A stretch of DNA of 64,000 nt from Taishania pollutisoli (GTDB lineage Bacteria; Bacteroidota; Bacteroidia; Flavobacteriales_D; Crocinitomicaceae). The notes below the pieces were generated by a model that was not told the DNA's origin, made no database searches, and was given only the letters and a program-made list of their open reading frames with translations. The position numbers and the translations under genes were made by a program. Positions 8,876-18,629 of this stretch are shown here, in pieces (within the stretch, counting starts at the first letter, position 1; each line of letters starts with the position of its first letter). The stretch lies in the NCBI RefSeq assembly GCF_014518315.1, contig NZ_JACVEL010000005.1, positions 183,198 to 247,197 of the forward strand. The letters are read 5' to 3'.

Positions 8876-11620
8876 ATGAAGAAACTATTATACTCATTTG
8901 CAGTTGTTTTGTTTGCTGGAAGTGGTGTTATGGCACAACAATTCTCATGTGCTACAGACCATTATCATCAACAGTTGGTGGAGAAAGACCCCTCTTTAGT
9001 TAAAGACCTTAAGCAGTTAATTGCCAACGGTTATGTTGAAAAAGCAGATGAAGATGATTCCACAGTTTTTGTGATTCCTGTCGTTTTCCATATCATTCAT
9101 CAATACGGTGTTGAGAATATTCCGGATGCGAATATTTTTGATGCGATGACGGTATTGAATCGCGACTACAGCAAGATGAATGCTGACACAAACACTGTTG
9201 TTTCAGTGTATGACACATTGATTGCTAACGCGAAAATCCAGTTTAAACTTGCGGCTTATGATCCGTGGGGAAATTGTACAAACGGTATTGACCGTATTTA
9301 TTCACATGAAACATACATTGGAGACAATTTTGTAAAAATGAACCAGTGGGACCGTTCCCGTTATCTGAACGTTTGGATCGTGAACAGCATGGAGTCGGGA
9401 ACAGCAGGTTATGCCTTGTATCCGACAGATGTGAATGGTTTGGGCTACTGGTTAGACGGAATCGTTCTTCGTTACAACTATATCGGGAGATTATCACCGG
9501 GAAGTGAGTTCAATTCACGAGCGTTGACACACGAAGTAGGCCACTGGTTGGCGTTGCCTCACGTTTGGGGAAGCAACAACAATCCGGGAATTGCTTGTGG
9601 AGATGACGGTATCAATGATACACCAAGAACAAAAGGACATACGGACTGTACAGACCCGATCAGTATTGTTTGTGACGTGAATAACTTAGCAGCTGCTACA
9701 TATGATTTCAGAAACGTTACAACAACTTCCGGTGCGATTGACACAACTGCACCTCCGACTCAAGTAATCATAAATACTAAACGAATCGAATTCAGCAACT
9801 TTGAAGCAATCGGAGTTTCAACGAATTCAACTGCTGATAGTGTTTTCTCCTTTACAGGTTGGGGAACAGGTGCAGCGGACGGAGAAACAGACTTTGCAAA
9901 CCTGACAGGTACAATTAATACAGGTAAATATTATGAATTTACTGTTACTCCTCAATTTCTTCAAGGACTTACACTCTCTGAAATCACATTTGATGCAGGA
10001 AGAAATGATGAAGGGGCACGAACATTCGTGGTTCGCTCCAGCGTGAATAACTTCAGTTCTAACTTAACAGCAACGACAACTCCACCGACACACCCTGAGT
10101 TAGCTGTACAGGCTGGAAATGTATTCTTCATTAAAAATGATGCTGACAACTCGTTCTCCGGAGCAAAAATAACATTGTCAGGAGCGAATTATACAGAGTT
10201 TCACGACCCGATTACATTCAGAATCTATGCATACAATGCTGAAAGTACTGCCGGAACATTTGAAATTGACAATGTGAACCTGGTTGGTACATATGGAACA
10301 ATTGAGAACGTTCAAAACTATTTGGAGTATTCTTACTGTTCAATGATGTTTACACCCGGACAAAAGAAAGTAATGAGACATGCATTGCAAGGTACAGACG
10401 GTCAACGTAAGAACCTGATCACAGCTGCAACACATGAAGCAACAGGTATTGATTTGACAACTCCTCCGGTATGTATTCCTACTGTGGATATTACTTCAGA
10501 CCGTAAATTCGTATGTGTGGGGCAAGCAGTTGCATTCCAGGATAAATCATACAACGGACCTGTTACGTTCCGTGAGTGGACATTCCAGGACGGAACACCA
10601 GCAACAAGTACTGCTGCAAATCCATCTGTTTCTTTTAACTCGTTCGGAAGAAAAGCTGTAACACTTACTGTTGGAAATGCTTCCGGACAAGTTACAAAAA
10701 CATTTACGCACTACATCGATGTTCAGGAAGACTGGGCTGCTTATACAGGACCGAAATCATTTGACCTGGAGCCGGCAAACCAATACCAGGAGTTGCGTTA
10801 TGTAAACGATGGTGATAACTTCAGCAAGTTTGAACCGGCAGGTACAGGATTTAACAGTAGCCGTTCTGTAAAATTAACGACATACAAAGATATTTCAAAC
10901 GCATTGCCAGGAACACAAGAGTCTCGTTATTATAACAACCTTGGAGGACAGGTAGACGCGATTATCACACCTACGTTCGATTTGAGACATACAAGCGGTG
11001 TTACATTCTCGTTTGATTATTCGTATGCGACAAACGCTGTACAAACAGCAGACATGACTGAAAACATCAAAGTATATTATTCAAGAGGATGTAGTGAAAC
11101 ATGGGTTCCATTGGGAACAACAACACAACATACGATCTCAGGAGCGGCGTTGGCAAGTGCAGGATTTGCAGGAAGTATCAACTTTACTCCAGCATCAGCA
11201 AGCGATTGGAAAAGCTTCTCTCGTCCGTTTAATGCAACTTCTGCCGATAACAAAACACGTTTCAAAATTGAGTTTACAGCATCTGATTATTCAAACAACC
11301 TGTTCATTGATAACATCATGATTGGCGGAACACTCGGTTTAGCGGATGATTTTACATCTGAGCACGAACTGGTTATTTCTCCAAACCCGATTGTAAGCGG
11401 AAATGCTTTGAATATTCAATACGTAGCGGGGAACGAACCGATCACATTTACATTGAGAAACCTTCAAGGTGAAGCAATCACTTCAGAGGTGAGAAACGAA
11501 GTAAATCAACCGGTATCATTCGGATTTGAAATTTCTGAAAACATTGCTGCAGCATACTACTTCCTGGAAGTAAAATCTGCAAGTTCAACAACAGTCAGAA
11601 AAATTGCTGTTATTAAATAA
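8876..11620 (+). CDS. T9SS-secreted M43 (cytophagalysin-like) zinc metalloprotease with internal insertion, PKD domain and sorting tail
   Basis: A 914-residue secreted protease. The signal peptide ends at Ala20 with Gln21 next. The catalytic domain carries the metzincin zinc motif HEVGHWLALPH (residues 219-229), and the family's late motif NYLEYSYCSMMFTPGQ (481-496) supplies the Met-turn. Between these, about residues 277-474 form a beta-rich, Thr/Asn-rich insertion not expected in M43 enzymes. A PKD-type domain follows (about 535-625, ending before TFTHYIDVQ), then a jelly-roll-like region, then a type A T9SS sorting domain (about 835-914, SPNPIVSG...). Likely exported across the outer membrane by T9SS to degrade extracellular protein. 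The gene stands alone with a terminator right after it. Confidence 0.9.
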   Translation: MKKLLYSFAVVLFAGSGVMAQQFSCATDHYHQQLVEKDPSLVKDLKQLIANGYVEKADEDDSTVFVIPVVFHIIHQYGVENIPDANIFDAMTVLNRDYSKMNADTNTVVSVYDTLIANAKIQFKLAAYDPWGNCTNGIDRIYSHETYIGDNFVKMNQWDRSRYLNVWIVNSMESGTAGYALYPTDVNGLGYWLDGIVLRYNYIGRLSPGSEFNSRALTHEVGHWLALPHVWGSNNNPGIACGDDGINDTPRTKGHTDCTDPISIVCDVNNLAAATYDFRNVTTTSGAIDTTAPPTQVIINTKRIEFSNFEAIGVSTNSTADSVFSFTGWGTGAADGETDFANLTGTINTGKYYEFTVTPQFLQGLTLSEITFDAGRNDEGARTFVVRSSVNNFSSNLTATTTPPTHPELAVQAGNVFFIKNDADNSFSGAKITLSGANYTEFHDPITFRIYAYNAESTAGTFEIDNVNLVGTYGTIENVQNYLEYSYCSMMFTPGQKKVMRHALQGTDGQRKNLITAATHEATGIDLTTPPVCIPTVDITSDRKFVCVGQAVAFQDKSYNGPVTFREWTFQDGTPATSTAANPSVSFNSFGRKAVTLTVGNASGQVTKTFTHYIDVQEDWAAYTGPKSFDLEPANQYQELRYVNDGDNFSKFEPAGTGFNSSRSVKLTTYKDISNALPGTQESRYYNNLGGQVDAIITPTFDLRHTSGVTFSFDYSYATNAVQTADMTENIKVYYSRGCSETWVPLGTTTQHTISGAALASAGFAGSINFTPASASDWKSFSRPFNATSADNKTRFKIEFTASDYSNNLFIDNIMIGGTLGLADDFTSEHELVISPNPIVSGNALNIQYVAGNEPITFTLRNLQGEAITSEVRNEVNQPVSFGFEISENIAAAYYFLEVKSASSTTVRKIAVIK

Positions 11621-11640
11621 TAGTTATCTTCAATACATTA

Positions 11641-11673
11641 AAAAGAGGGGTTCAAAAATTGAACCCCTCTTTT
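11641..11673. terminator. Bidirectional intrinsic terminator
   Basis: AAAAGAGGGGTTCAA pairs perfectly with TTGAACCCCTCTTTT around a 3-base loop, with T-runs on both strands. It ends the protease gene and the convergent murB. Confidence 0.9.
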
Positions 11674-11724
11674 TTGTATCATCTCAGCAAATTCTCCGCT
11701 TCAAAAAAACAGCAACAAACACAA

Positions 11725-12735
11725 TCAGATAATATTCACTTCTCTTTCCAATGTTACCCCGAACAGCTGTCGGACACTTTCAATGATTTGCCTGGATAAA
11801 TGGTAAATTTCGTTCCCGCTCGCACCTCCGTAGTTCACCAGTACCAAGGCCTGTAATTTATGCACGCCGTATTGATCAAATGTTTTTCCTTTCCATCCTG
11901 CTCGTTCAATCAACCAACCTGCGGCAAGCTTGATCATTCCTTCTCCCGCAGGATAAGAGGGAATATCGGGAAACGTTGCTTTCAACTGCTCATAGTGCGT
12001 TATTGCGATAACAGGATTTTTAAAAAAGCTTCCTGCATTTCCGATTTCTTTCGGATCGGGTAATTTACTCTTTCGGATTGCGATCACAGCGTTGCTGACA
12101 TCCTTGATTGTCGGAGAAGTGATTCCTTGTTTTTTCAGTTCTTCTTCAATCGCTCCATAACTTGTATTGAGTTGGTGTGTCCTGGAAAGTTTATATGTCA
12201 CATTTAAAATAACGTATTGATTTTTGTACTTGTTTTTGAAAACACTTTCCCTGTATCCGAATTCGCAATCTTTGTTGTAAAAAGTATGAATCTCACCGGT
12301 TGCGATGTGGTAGGCTTCCAGGGAGTGGAATACATCCTTTATTTCCCTTCCGTAAGCACCGATATTCTGCATCGGGCTGGCTCCTACATTCCCGGGAATC
12401 AGGGACAGATTTTCCAATCCACCGAGGTTCAACCCGATTGTTCGGATCACAAAGGAATGCCAGTTTTCTCCTGCCCCTGCCTTCACATATACACTATCCC
12501 CTGCCTTTTCTGCAATTTCAAATCCGAGGATTTCATTTTTCAGAATCAGTCCTTCAAAATCTTTTGTAAACAAGACATTACTCCCACCTCCGAGAATCAT
12601 AAAGGGAATACCTTCTTCTTTTTGAGACAAAATCAGCTTCAGTTCATCAACAGACGAAAATACCGCAAATTGCGCAGCTTTCACAGCAATACCAAATGTA
12701 GTGCAGGAGGTAATATCTATATTGTTCTTAATCAT
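11725..12735 (-). CDS. murB: UDP-N-acetylenolpyruvoylglucosamine reductase MurB
   Basis: Reduces UDP-GlcNAc-enolpyruvate to UDP-MurNAc with NADPH and FAD, an early cytoplasmic step of peptidoglycan synthesis. 336 residues, of the longer type I form. Visible: FAD-binding loop LGGGSNVLF, the GNVGASPMQNIGAYG motif, the YRESVFK motif that includes a catalytic-site arginine, and the serine-containing GNAGSFFKNP, with a conserved C-terminal glutamate expected near the end. It stands alone on the minus strand with a promoter box only 5 bases from the start codon. Confidence 0.96.
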   Translation of the reverse strand: MIKNNIDITSCTTFGIAVKAAQFAVFSSVDELKLILSQKEEGIPFMILGGGSNVLFTKDFEGLILKNEILGFEIAEKAGDSVYVKAGAGENWHSFVIRTIGLNLGGLENLSLIPGNVGASPMQNIGAYGREIKDVFHSLEAYHIATGEIHTFYNKDCEFGYRESVFKNKYKNQYVILNVTYKLSRTHQLNTSYGAIEEELKKQGITSPTIKDVSNAVIAIRKSKLPDPKEIGNAGSFFKNPVIAITHYEQLKATFPDIPSYPAGEGMIKLAAGWLIERAGWKGKTFDQYGVHKLQALVLVNYGGASGNEIYHLSRQIIESVRQLFGVTLEREVNII

Positions 12736-12740
12736 ACTAT

Positions 12741-12748
12741 CAAAAGTA
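12741..12748 (-). promoter_or_regulatory. Putative -7 box of murB promoter, flush with start codon
   Basis: The minus strand reads TACTTTTG (perfect TAnnTTTG) followed by ATAGT and then the murB ATG. If transcription begins at the usual distance the mRNA would have almost no leader. Confidence 0.5.
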
Positions 12749-12828
12749 TGGATTAGTTCAAATAAAGTCGGAAAAAACAGTTTGTTTTACTAACAATTCA
12801 CCGTTAGTTAGGGCCCCCATCTATGCAT

Positions 12829-12861
12829 AGAAAACGCCCTCCCATTAACCGGAAGAGCGTT
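12829..12861 (-). terminator. Intrinsic terminator of the antiporter gene
   Basis: On the minus strand AACGCTCTTCC pairs with GGGAGGGCGTT (two G-U pairs) followed by TTTTC. It lies just past the antiporter stop codon. Confidence 0.7.
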
Positions 12862-12887
12862 CAAAGCAATTACTAAAATGTCTATTG

Positions 12888-15173
12888 TTACACTTTATCG
12901 GCCATCACCAGGGTAGACGGAATATCGGAAAGCCATATACTCTTTGTATCGAGTAATTTTTTCCAACTCTCAATGCTGATAATCATCAAATCCTGTTGTG
13001 CAAGGAAATTCTTATCAATGGTTTGTTGATTCAGCAGTGAAATATGGTTGGGTGCAAACTGCTCAATCGCGCGGATTGCTTCCTTGATTCCCGGATTATT
13101 TTTGATCTCACCGGCAGCATCCAGAATAACGACCTGTGCACCGGAATTGTGAATCAGTTTTTGAGCGTACGTAATCAGGTGTGCATCTTTGGGGCTGAAA
13201 ATGGGCACAAAGACGTTATCCGATCGGTTAAATCCTTTATCGATCAGAATCCCGACAGGGATCTGCGATTTCGAAAGAATCAGTCGCGTATCGTCATCCA
13301 GTGGTGATTGATCAAACATATTTTCCTTCCCGGTAACAGTATTCAGAATTGTTTCCGGATTGACGATCCGGGTAGTAAAGCCCAGAATTTTCCCCAAAAG
13401 TGTTCCTTCAAAGATGGATTGCCCCAATTCGATTAATAATAAGTCATAATTTCCTTTGTGGGCTACATTTGTAATTTCATCATCAATGCTTCCACCGGAG
13501 ACTTTAAACAACGTTGTCACCTTTTGATTCAGGTGTTCTGACTCATCCGTGATCGGTGTGAAGTATTCTTTTTCGTATTCTTCGTCATCGTGCGGATGGA
13601 GTTCATTTTTCGGTGCCAGGTGCATTGCTGTAATTGCTGCATTTCCTTCCAGCTTTCGGGTCAGTGAATTGGCCAGCCTGAACAATGATCTTCCTGATTC
13701 CGGTTCTCCGAATGAAAACAGAATCTTATATTTTCCTGCATCCTTCAACCCACTGAGCTCTTCCTCTTCTGCCGGAGAAGACCGAAAGAACCAGTTGATC
13801 ACATCCAGTGCCGGGCCAGTCATAAATGTTGTTGTAAGTGCCATAATCACCAACATTGCAAAGATTTCCGGAGACAATACTCCCAGATCATATCCGATGT
13901 TGAGAACCACCAATTCCATCAATCCTCTGGTGTTCATCAGTGCTCCGATCGTCAGGCTGTCTTTCCAGCTCTGCCCGACGAATTTTGCAGCGATGGCACT
14001 CCCGACAAACTTCCCGACAACCGCTACCAGGATAATAATTCCCGTCATTTTCCACAACGACCATTCATTCAACAGCCCGATTTCGGTCCGCAATCCTGTA
14101 AATACAAAGAACAAAGGCAGTAACAATACCAGGGCCACATCTTCTACCTTTTCCACAAAAATGTGTCTGAATTTCGCATTTTCAGGCATGATTGCACCTG
14201 CCATGAATGCTCCGAACAGTGCATGAATTCCGATGACTTCCGTTGCGTAGGAAGAGATGATCAAAACCAGGAAAAAAATGGCAACAATCGGTTTGGTCAA
14301 ACTTGCTTTGGTGCTATACAAATCGCCGATCCGCTTCAAAAACGGACGTACGACTTTAATCATGAGCAACACATACACAATGGCAAGACCGATCACATAT
14401 AATGAACTGACAAACGAACCTGCCTTCACAATTGCAATCACTGCAGCAAGTAAACACCACGCAGTAATATCATCTGCCGCCGCACATGTAATCACAATGG
14501 TTCCCAATCGTGTTTTGTGAATTCCCCGTTCCTGTACAATCCGAGCCAAAACGGGAAATGCCGTAATACTCATTGCAATGCCGACAAAGAGTGCAAACGA
14601 GGTAAATTTCACATTTGCGGGAGCAAAGGAATCATAGACAAAATATGCCAATCCGATTCCCAGTGCAAATGGTATAATAATGCTGGCATGGCTGATCACC
14701 ACCGCATCGTGCGCTTTATTTTTCAACACCTTCAAATCCAACTCCATACCAACAATGAACATAAACAAGATCAAACCAATCTGGCTTAAAAACTGGAGAT
14801 TTCCCAACGATTGCTCGGGGAAGAGCGCCTGTGAAAATTCGGGGAAATACATTCCAACCAATGATGGACCCAGGACAATCCCGGCAATCATCTCTCCAAT
14901 CACTGTCGGTTGCCCTATTTTGGTGCAAATCCACCCGAAAAGTCTTGCCACCAATACAATGGTTACAATCTGTGCCAGTAAAAGTGCCAGCGGATGCTGT
15001 AAATTATGTGTCAGTGTATCTAAGAAATCCTGCCATTGCCCTTTTCCTGTTAACTTGACCGCGATGTCTCTCCCGATCTCCAGTTTGGCTCCAAGAATCA
15101 GAATCCAGTAAATTAATACTGAAAATCCTCCGATTGTACCGATATAGAAAAAACTGTTTCTAAATCTTCTCAT
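12888..15173 (-). CDS. CPA2 family cation/proton antiporter with cytoplasmic C-terminal domain
   Basis: A 761-residue inner-membrane sodium or potassium/proton exchanger. After one extra N-terminal helix, residues about 55-460 form the 12-13 helix Na_H_Exchanger fold with the ion-binding pair Asp234-Asp235 in AAADDITAW, typical of electrogenic CPA2 members. Residues about 480-761 are soluble and resemble tandem universal-stress-protein-like alpha/beta domains (MILISIES-like strands and AQKLIHNSGAQVVILDAAG), probably regulatory. No TrkA-N domain is evident, which argues against a classic KefB/C. It is followed by its own terminator; the gene for a small secreted protein precedes it by 27 bases. 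Confidence 0.88.
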   Translation of the reverse strand: MRRFRNSFFYIGTIGGFSVLIYWILILGAKLEIGRDIAVKLTGKGQWQDFLDTLTHNLQHPLALLLAQIVTIVLVARLFGWICTKIGQPTVIGEMIAGIVLGPSLVGMYFPEFSQALFPEQSLGNLQFLSQIGLILFMFIVGMELDLKVLKNKAHDAVVISHASIIIPFALGIGLAYFVYDSFAPANVKFTSFALFVGIAMSITAFPVLARIVQERGIHKTRLGTIVITCAAADDITAWCLLAAVIAIVKAGSFVSSLYVIGLAIVYVLLMIKVVRPFLKRIGDLYSTKASLTKPIVAIFFLVLIISSYATEVIGIHALFGAFMAGAIMPENAKFRHIFVEKVEDVALVLLLPLFFVFTGLRTEIGLLNEWSLWKMTGIIILVAVVGKFVGSAIAAKFVGQSWKDSLTIGALMNTRGLMELVVLNIGYDLGVLSPEIFAMLVIMALTTTFMTGPALDVINWFFRSSPAEEEELSGLKDAGKYKILFSFGEPESGRSLFRLANSLTRKLEGNAAITAMHLAPKNELHPHDDEEYEKEYFTPITDESEHLNQKVTTLFKVSGGSIDDEITNVAHKGNYDLLLIELGQSIFEGTLLGKILGFTTRIVNPETILNTVTGKENMFDQSPLDDDTRLILSKSQIPVGILIDKGFNRSDNVFVPIFSPKDAHLITYAQKLIHNSGAQVVILDAAGEIKNNPGIKEAIRAIEQFAPNHISLLNQQTIDKNFLAQQDLMIISIESWKKLLDTKSIWLSDIPSTLVMADKV

Positions 15174-15200
15174 ATACTATCTGATTTTAATTTAAAACTT

Positions 15201-15596
15201 TTATTTAAACTTGTATCCTATCCCCACCCCTATTGTCCAGCGCCCGTTTCTACTTGCAGTTTTTGCGTTGTAGTAGAATGGTACCTGGAAAGCTATCTTC
15301 TTACAGATATAAGTTATTCCTCCACCTAAGTTGGGTGTCACAGGTGCGTTTTTAGGGGTGGACGTATCTTCTTTCAATCGCAAAGAAGGCAGCATCCCGA
15401 GTACGACCTTGTGTTTGCCCTTTGTAAAACTAATATTGGGTCCTAAAAAATTCAAATAGGCTCCCCTGTCAACATATCCGGCGACTACGATTCCTTCAAA
15501 AACCGCAATTTCAACTTTTTTAGATGCTTCCTGTGCAAACGCATCTGACCATCCGAACAGGAACAAAAATAAGAAAAGGAAATAGCGAAAATTCAT
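15201..15596 (-). CDS. Small secreted protein, possible short outer-membrane barrel fragment
   Basis: 131 residues with a signal peptide (very Phe/Leu-rich, ending AFA before Q). The mature part has alternating hydrophobic and polar residues and ends in YKFK, a pattern of C-terminal outer-membrane beta strands (RWTIGVGIGYKFK). I do not recognise a family. It is far shorter than a normal porin, so it may be a small barrel or a reduced relative. It lies 27 bases upstream of the antiporter in the same direction and may be co-transcribed with it. Confidence 0.6.
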   Translation of the reverse strand: MNFRYFLFLFLFLFGWSDAFAQEASKKVEIAVFEGIVVAGYVDRGAYLNFLGPNISFTKGKHKVVLGMLPSLRLKEDTSTPKNAPVTPNLGGGITYICKKIAFQVPFYYNAKTASRNGRWTIGVGIGYKFK

Positions 15597-15706
15597 CTGA
15601 AAAAAAATTATTTCAACAAAGATGAAAACTCGCCAGAAAATAAAAATTGACCCCGAAATGAATCGCGCGTAAAATGTAATAAAGAAGAGAAAAATTGTAA
15701 CAAAAA

Positions 15707-16429
15707 CTACACCTTCACCCGTTTTAAAAATCCTTCCCGGTAGACTTCTCCGAGGATTAAGCGCAAGGGATTTTTACTGTTCGGTGCCGTAATATTCGTT
15801 GTAATTTCATCAAACGAAAACAACTGTACAATTTTAAGTGCAATGAGTTCTTTTTTGTTTACACGTACAAACCGGTCCGCGGGAAGGACTGTTTTTAATG
15901 CCTGAAATGAAATATTTTTCAACACGATTGTAGAGCCGTCCTGCAACCGGGCGATTTTATCCCGGCTATCCACTTCCGAAGCTTTGACGTACACCAGCTG
16001 ATCGAAGAAAATAATGGCTTTTCCTTTATCGGTATTCAATTGAATAAAATTCTTCTTATTTTTCTGCTGATTCAACCGCATTTTCGCTTTCTCAACTGCC
16101 TGCTGTAATCGTTCCATCCGCACTGGCTTCCGGACATAATCAATGGCATCGATGTCGAATGCTTCCGCCGCGTGATCCGTATATGCTGTCGTGAAAATAA
16201 CCGGTTTTCCATGAAGCAGATTGGCCACCTGTAATCCGTTCATTTCCGGCATTTCAATATCCAGGATGCACAGATCAAACTCCAGATCCGATAACTCACG
16301 CAGCAGGTTCACAGGATTGTCAAATGCCTTTACAACTTCCAGGTCCGGAATTTGTTCGCACAGCATTTTCAGGTACGTCAGTCCCGGCAACTCGTCATCC
16401 AGCAGCAAGCATCTTAGTTTTGTACTCAC
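15707..16429 (-). CDS. LytTR-type response regulator
   Basis: 240 residues. N-terminal receiver domain with the acidic pocket in LLLDDE and the phosphoacceptor Asp in CILDIEMPEMNG (about residue 57), the Thr in VIFTTAYTD and the Lys in DYVRKPVR. C-terminal LytTR DNA-binding domain (about 135-240) with the usual DRFVRVNKKELIAL segment. The start is GTG at 16429, because this is where receiver homology begins; it overlaps the end of the kinase gene by 35 bases, so the two are probably translationally coupled. Its targets are unknown. Confidence 0.92.
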   Translation of the reverse strand: MSTKLRCLLLDDELPGLTYLKMLCEQIPDLEVVKAFDNPVNLLRELSDLEFDLCILDIEMPEMNGLQVANLLHGKPVIFTTAYTDHAAEAFDIDAIDYVRKPVRMERLQQAVEKAKMRLNQQKNKKNFIQLNTDKGKAIIFFDQLVYVKASEVDSRDKIARLQDGSTIVLKNISFQALKTVLPADRFVRVNKKELIALKIVQLFSFDEITTNITAPNSKNPLRLILGEVYREGFLKRVKV

Positions 16430-17174
16430 GCAAATTAATTTTTAGGTTTGCAATATAGATGTCATTCTCGGTATGCCGTTCCAGTTTAAAATCTTCTTTG
16501 TAGATAATTTTCAACCGTTCTTCGAATGTAGCGGAGCCGACGCCTCCCTTTTCTTTTTTCAACGGGTTTTTGGAGGAAATTTTATTGGTCACTGTCATTG
16601 AGAATACACCATCCCGGAATTCAAATACAATGGATATAAACGCATTGGGGCTTTGCAGATCCGCGTGTTTAAATGCATTTTCAATCAAATCAACCGACAC
16701 TAACGGAGCCAGTAAGTGCTGTTCGAATAACGCGTCCTCCTCTTCGATCTTCGTTTTCACTTTCAGTTCAAATAGCGGACTGATCTTAATTTTATTGATT
16801 TCAACCAGATTCAGTGCAAAATCAATCTCTTCCCGCGGTGTTACATACCTGTCTCTGCTTTCGTAAAGAATATAATCCAGGACATTTCCCAATTTGTCCA
16901 TCGCGAAATAAGTTTGATAGGCATGTGACTGAATGGAGTTCAGGATGTTTTTGAACAAGTGCGGGTTTAACTTCGATTCCAGATTTTCCAGATGAAGTTT
17001 ATTATAACTGCTTTCGTATTTCTGAAACAGCTGTTCCATTTTCTCTTGTTTTGCTCTGCTTTTTCTCAACTGGATGAACATATATACCAGTAAAACCAAC
17101 AATACCAGGATAAAAATGGTAGCAAGAGAAGTGGATATATACAATGAATCATTCACAATAAGCGCAATTAGCAT
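16395..17174 (-). CDS. LytS-like sensor histidine kinase
   Basis: 259 residues. A single N-terminal membrane helix with almost no extracellular part, a short coiled coil, then the His_kinase domain with the phosphorylation motif LNPHLFKNILN and a compact ATPase domain whose N-box reads LIENAFKHA. The short sensor region suggests it senses through the membrane segment or a partner. It pairs with the overlapping LytTR regulator downstream. A perfect promoter box ends 5 bases before the ATG. Confidence 0.9.
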   Translation of the reverse strand: MLIALIVNDSLYISTSLATIFILVLLVLLVYMFIQLRKSRAKQEKMEQLFQKYESSYNKLHLENLESKLNPHLFKNILNSIQSHAYQTYFAMDKLGNVLDYILYESRDRYVTPREEIDFALNLVEINKIKISPLFELKVKTKIEEEDALFEQHLLAPLVSVDLIENAFKHADLQSPNAFISIVFEFRDGVFSMTVTNKISSKNPLKKEKGGVGSATFEERLKIIYKEDFKLERHTENDIYIANLKINLREYKTKMLAAG

Positions 17175-17179
17175 TCATA

Positions 17180-17187
17180 CAAAAATA
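17180..17187 (-). promoter_or_regulatory. Putative -7 box flush with the kinase start codon
   Basis: The minus strand reads TATTTTTG, then TATGA, then the kinase ATG. This is the same 5-base spacing as at murB and suggests a leaderless mRNA. Confidence 0.5.
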
Positions 17188-17306
17188 GTTTTTTTCTTGT
17201 TTTCCCTGGTTTTAAAAAAATCAGCGATCAACGATTTTCATGGTGACCATTCGTTTTTTATCCCGGAAGAATCATGGATTGCATTTCCAAAACGGAAAAT
17301 TGATTG

Positions 17307-17314
17307 TATCTTCG
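17307..17314 (+). promoter_or_regulatory. Putative -7 box of hutI promoter
   Basis: TATCTTCG matches TAnnTTTG at seven of eight positions, 26 bases upstream of the hutI ATG. It supports the ATG at 17341 over more upstream in-frame starts. Confidence 0.4.
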
Positions 17315-17340
17315 CAGGGCTCCATTTTAATGCAACCGTA

Positions 17341-18573
17341 ATGAAAAAAATCCTCATCAAAAATATCAAAGGTTTGGTACAGGCAGGTGAAGAAATTCCT
17401 GCTGTGATCAAAGGAACTCACATGCACATACTCCCGGTGATTGAAAACGCATTCCTGGCACTGGAAGACGGTGAAGTCGTTGCTTACGGTCCGATGGACG
17501 ACTGGCAGGGAGTTACAGACTGGAGAGATCTGGAAGTCATTGATGCAACAGGAAAGTATGTGCTGCCTGCTTTTGTGGACGCGCATACACATACGGTATT
17601 TGCCAAAAGTCGGGAAGAAGAATTTGTAGACCGGATCAAAGGATTATCCTATGAAGAGATCGCGTTGAAAGGAGGGGGAATTTTAAATTCAGCACGTCGG
17701 TTGGGAGAACTATCAGAAGACGCACTGTTCAAAGCGGCAAAAGAACGCATTGAACGGCTCATTTCTTACGGAACAGGCGCCCTGGAAATAAAATCCGGGT
17801 ACGGGCTTACTGTAGAAGCGGAAATCAAAATGCTCCGCGTCATCAAGCGATTGAAGGAACATTTCCCGATCACCATCAAAGCAACGTTCCTGGGAGCGCA
17901 TGCTTTTCCGAAAGCGTACAAAGAAAATCAACAGGGATACATCGATTTGATCATCAACGAAATGCTTCCGGTGATTGAAGCGGAACAACTGGCAGATTAC
18001 ATCGACGTGTTTTGCGAACGCAATTACTTCTCCGTAGAACAAATGGAACAGGTATTGACTGCCGGGAAAAAGATCGGATTAAAACCAAAAGTGCATGTCA
18101 ATCAGTTTTCCATCATGGGAGGGATCCAAAAAGCAGTTGAACTGGGTGCTGTGTCTGTTGATCACCTGGAAGAAATTTCGCAGGAAGACATTGACGCCTT
18201 GAAAAATGCGGCAACTATACCGACGATTTTACCGAGTTGTTCTCATTTTATTTCTATCCCCTTCGGAAATGCCCGATGGATGATGGAAAATGACCTTCCG
18301 GTGGCACTGGCAAGTGATTTCAATCCGGGAACAACACCGAGCGGAAATCTGGGATTTGTCTGGTCACTGGCGTGTGTAAAGATGAAAATGACACCCGAAG
18401 AAGCCTTCAACGCTCTGACAGTAAATGCCGCTGCCGCATTGGAATTGAGTGAAACGCACGGAAAAATAGCATTGGGAAGAAGATCACCGGTTATCATCAC
18501 CAAAGAAATTCCAAGTCTGGCTTACATTCCGTACGCGTTCGGCGATATGCACATCGAACGTGTGATTGTCTAA
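17341..18573 (+). CDS. hutI: Imidazolonepropionase
   Basis: Third step of histidine degradation: hydrolyses 4-imidazolone-5-propionate to N-formimino-glutamate. 410 residues in the amidohydrolase fold. Metal site: FVDAHTHTVF (HxH), HVNQFS, VDHLEE and ASDFNPG (metal-binding Asp). The substrate-loop segment GGGILNSAR is also present. The start was chosen at 17341 (MKKILIKNIKG) because homology begins there; the frame stays open far upstream but that part would overlap the divergent kinase gene. No other hut gene is in the window, so the pathway must be completed elsewhere. Confidence 0.95.
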   Translation: MKKILIKNIKGLVQAGEEIPAVIKGTHMHILPVIENAFLALEDGEVVAYGPMDDWQGVTDWRDLEVIDATGKYVLPAFVDAHTHTVFAKSREEEFVDRIKGLSYEEIALKGGGILNSARRLGELSEDALFKAAKERIERLISYGTGALEIKSGYGLTVEAEIKMLRVIKRLKEHFPITIKATFLGAHAFPKAYKENQQGYIDLIINEMLPVIEAEQLADYIDVFCERNYFSVEQMEQVLTAGKKIGLKPKVHVNQFSIMGGIQKAVELGAVSVDHLEEISQEDIDALKNAATIPTILPSCSHFISIPFGNARWMMENDLPVALASDFNPGTTPSGNLGFVWSLACVKMKMTPEEAFNALTVNAAAALELSETHGKIALGRRSPVIITKEIPSLAYIPYAFGDMHIERVIV

Positions 18574-18629
18574 TCGTATCCAGTTAAGAAGTGACGGAAA
18601 TTGATCCCCGCTTTTTATAAAACAAAACC

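Noticed and set aside
13549..14226. 225-codon plus-strand frame opposite the antiporter
   Set aside because: It lies entirely antisense to a well-supported membrane protein and shows no recognisable motif or ribosome site.
17074..17340. Extended N-terminus of hutI
   Set aside because: The extra codons overlap the divergent kinase gene and its promoter, do not resemble imidazolonepropionase, and a promoter box lies at 17307-17314.
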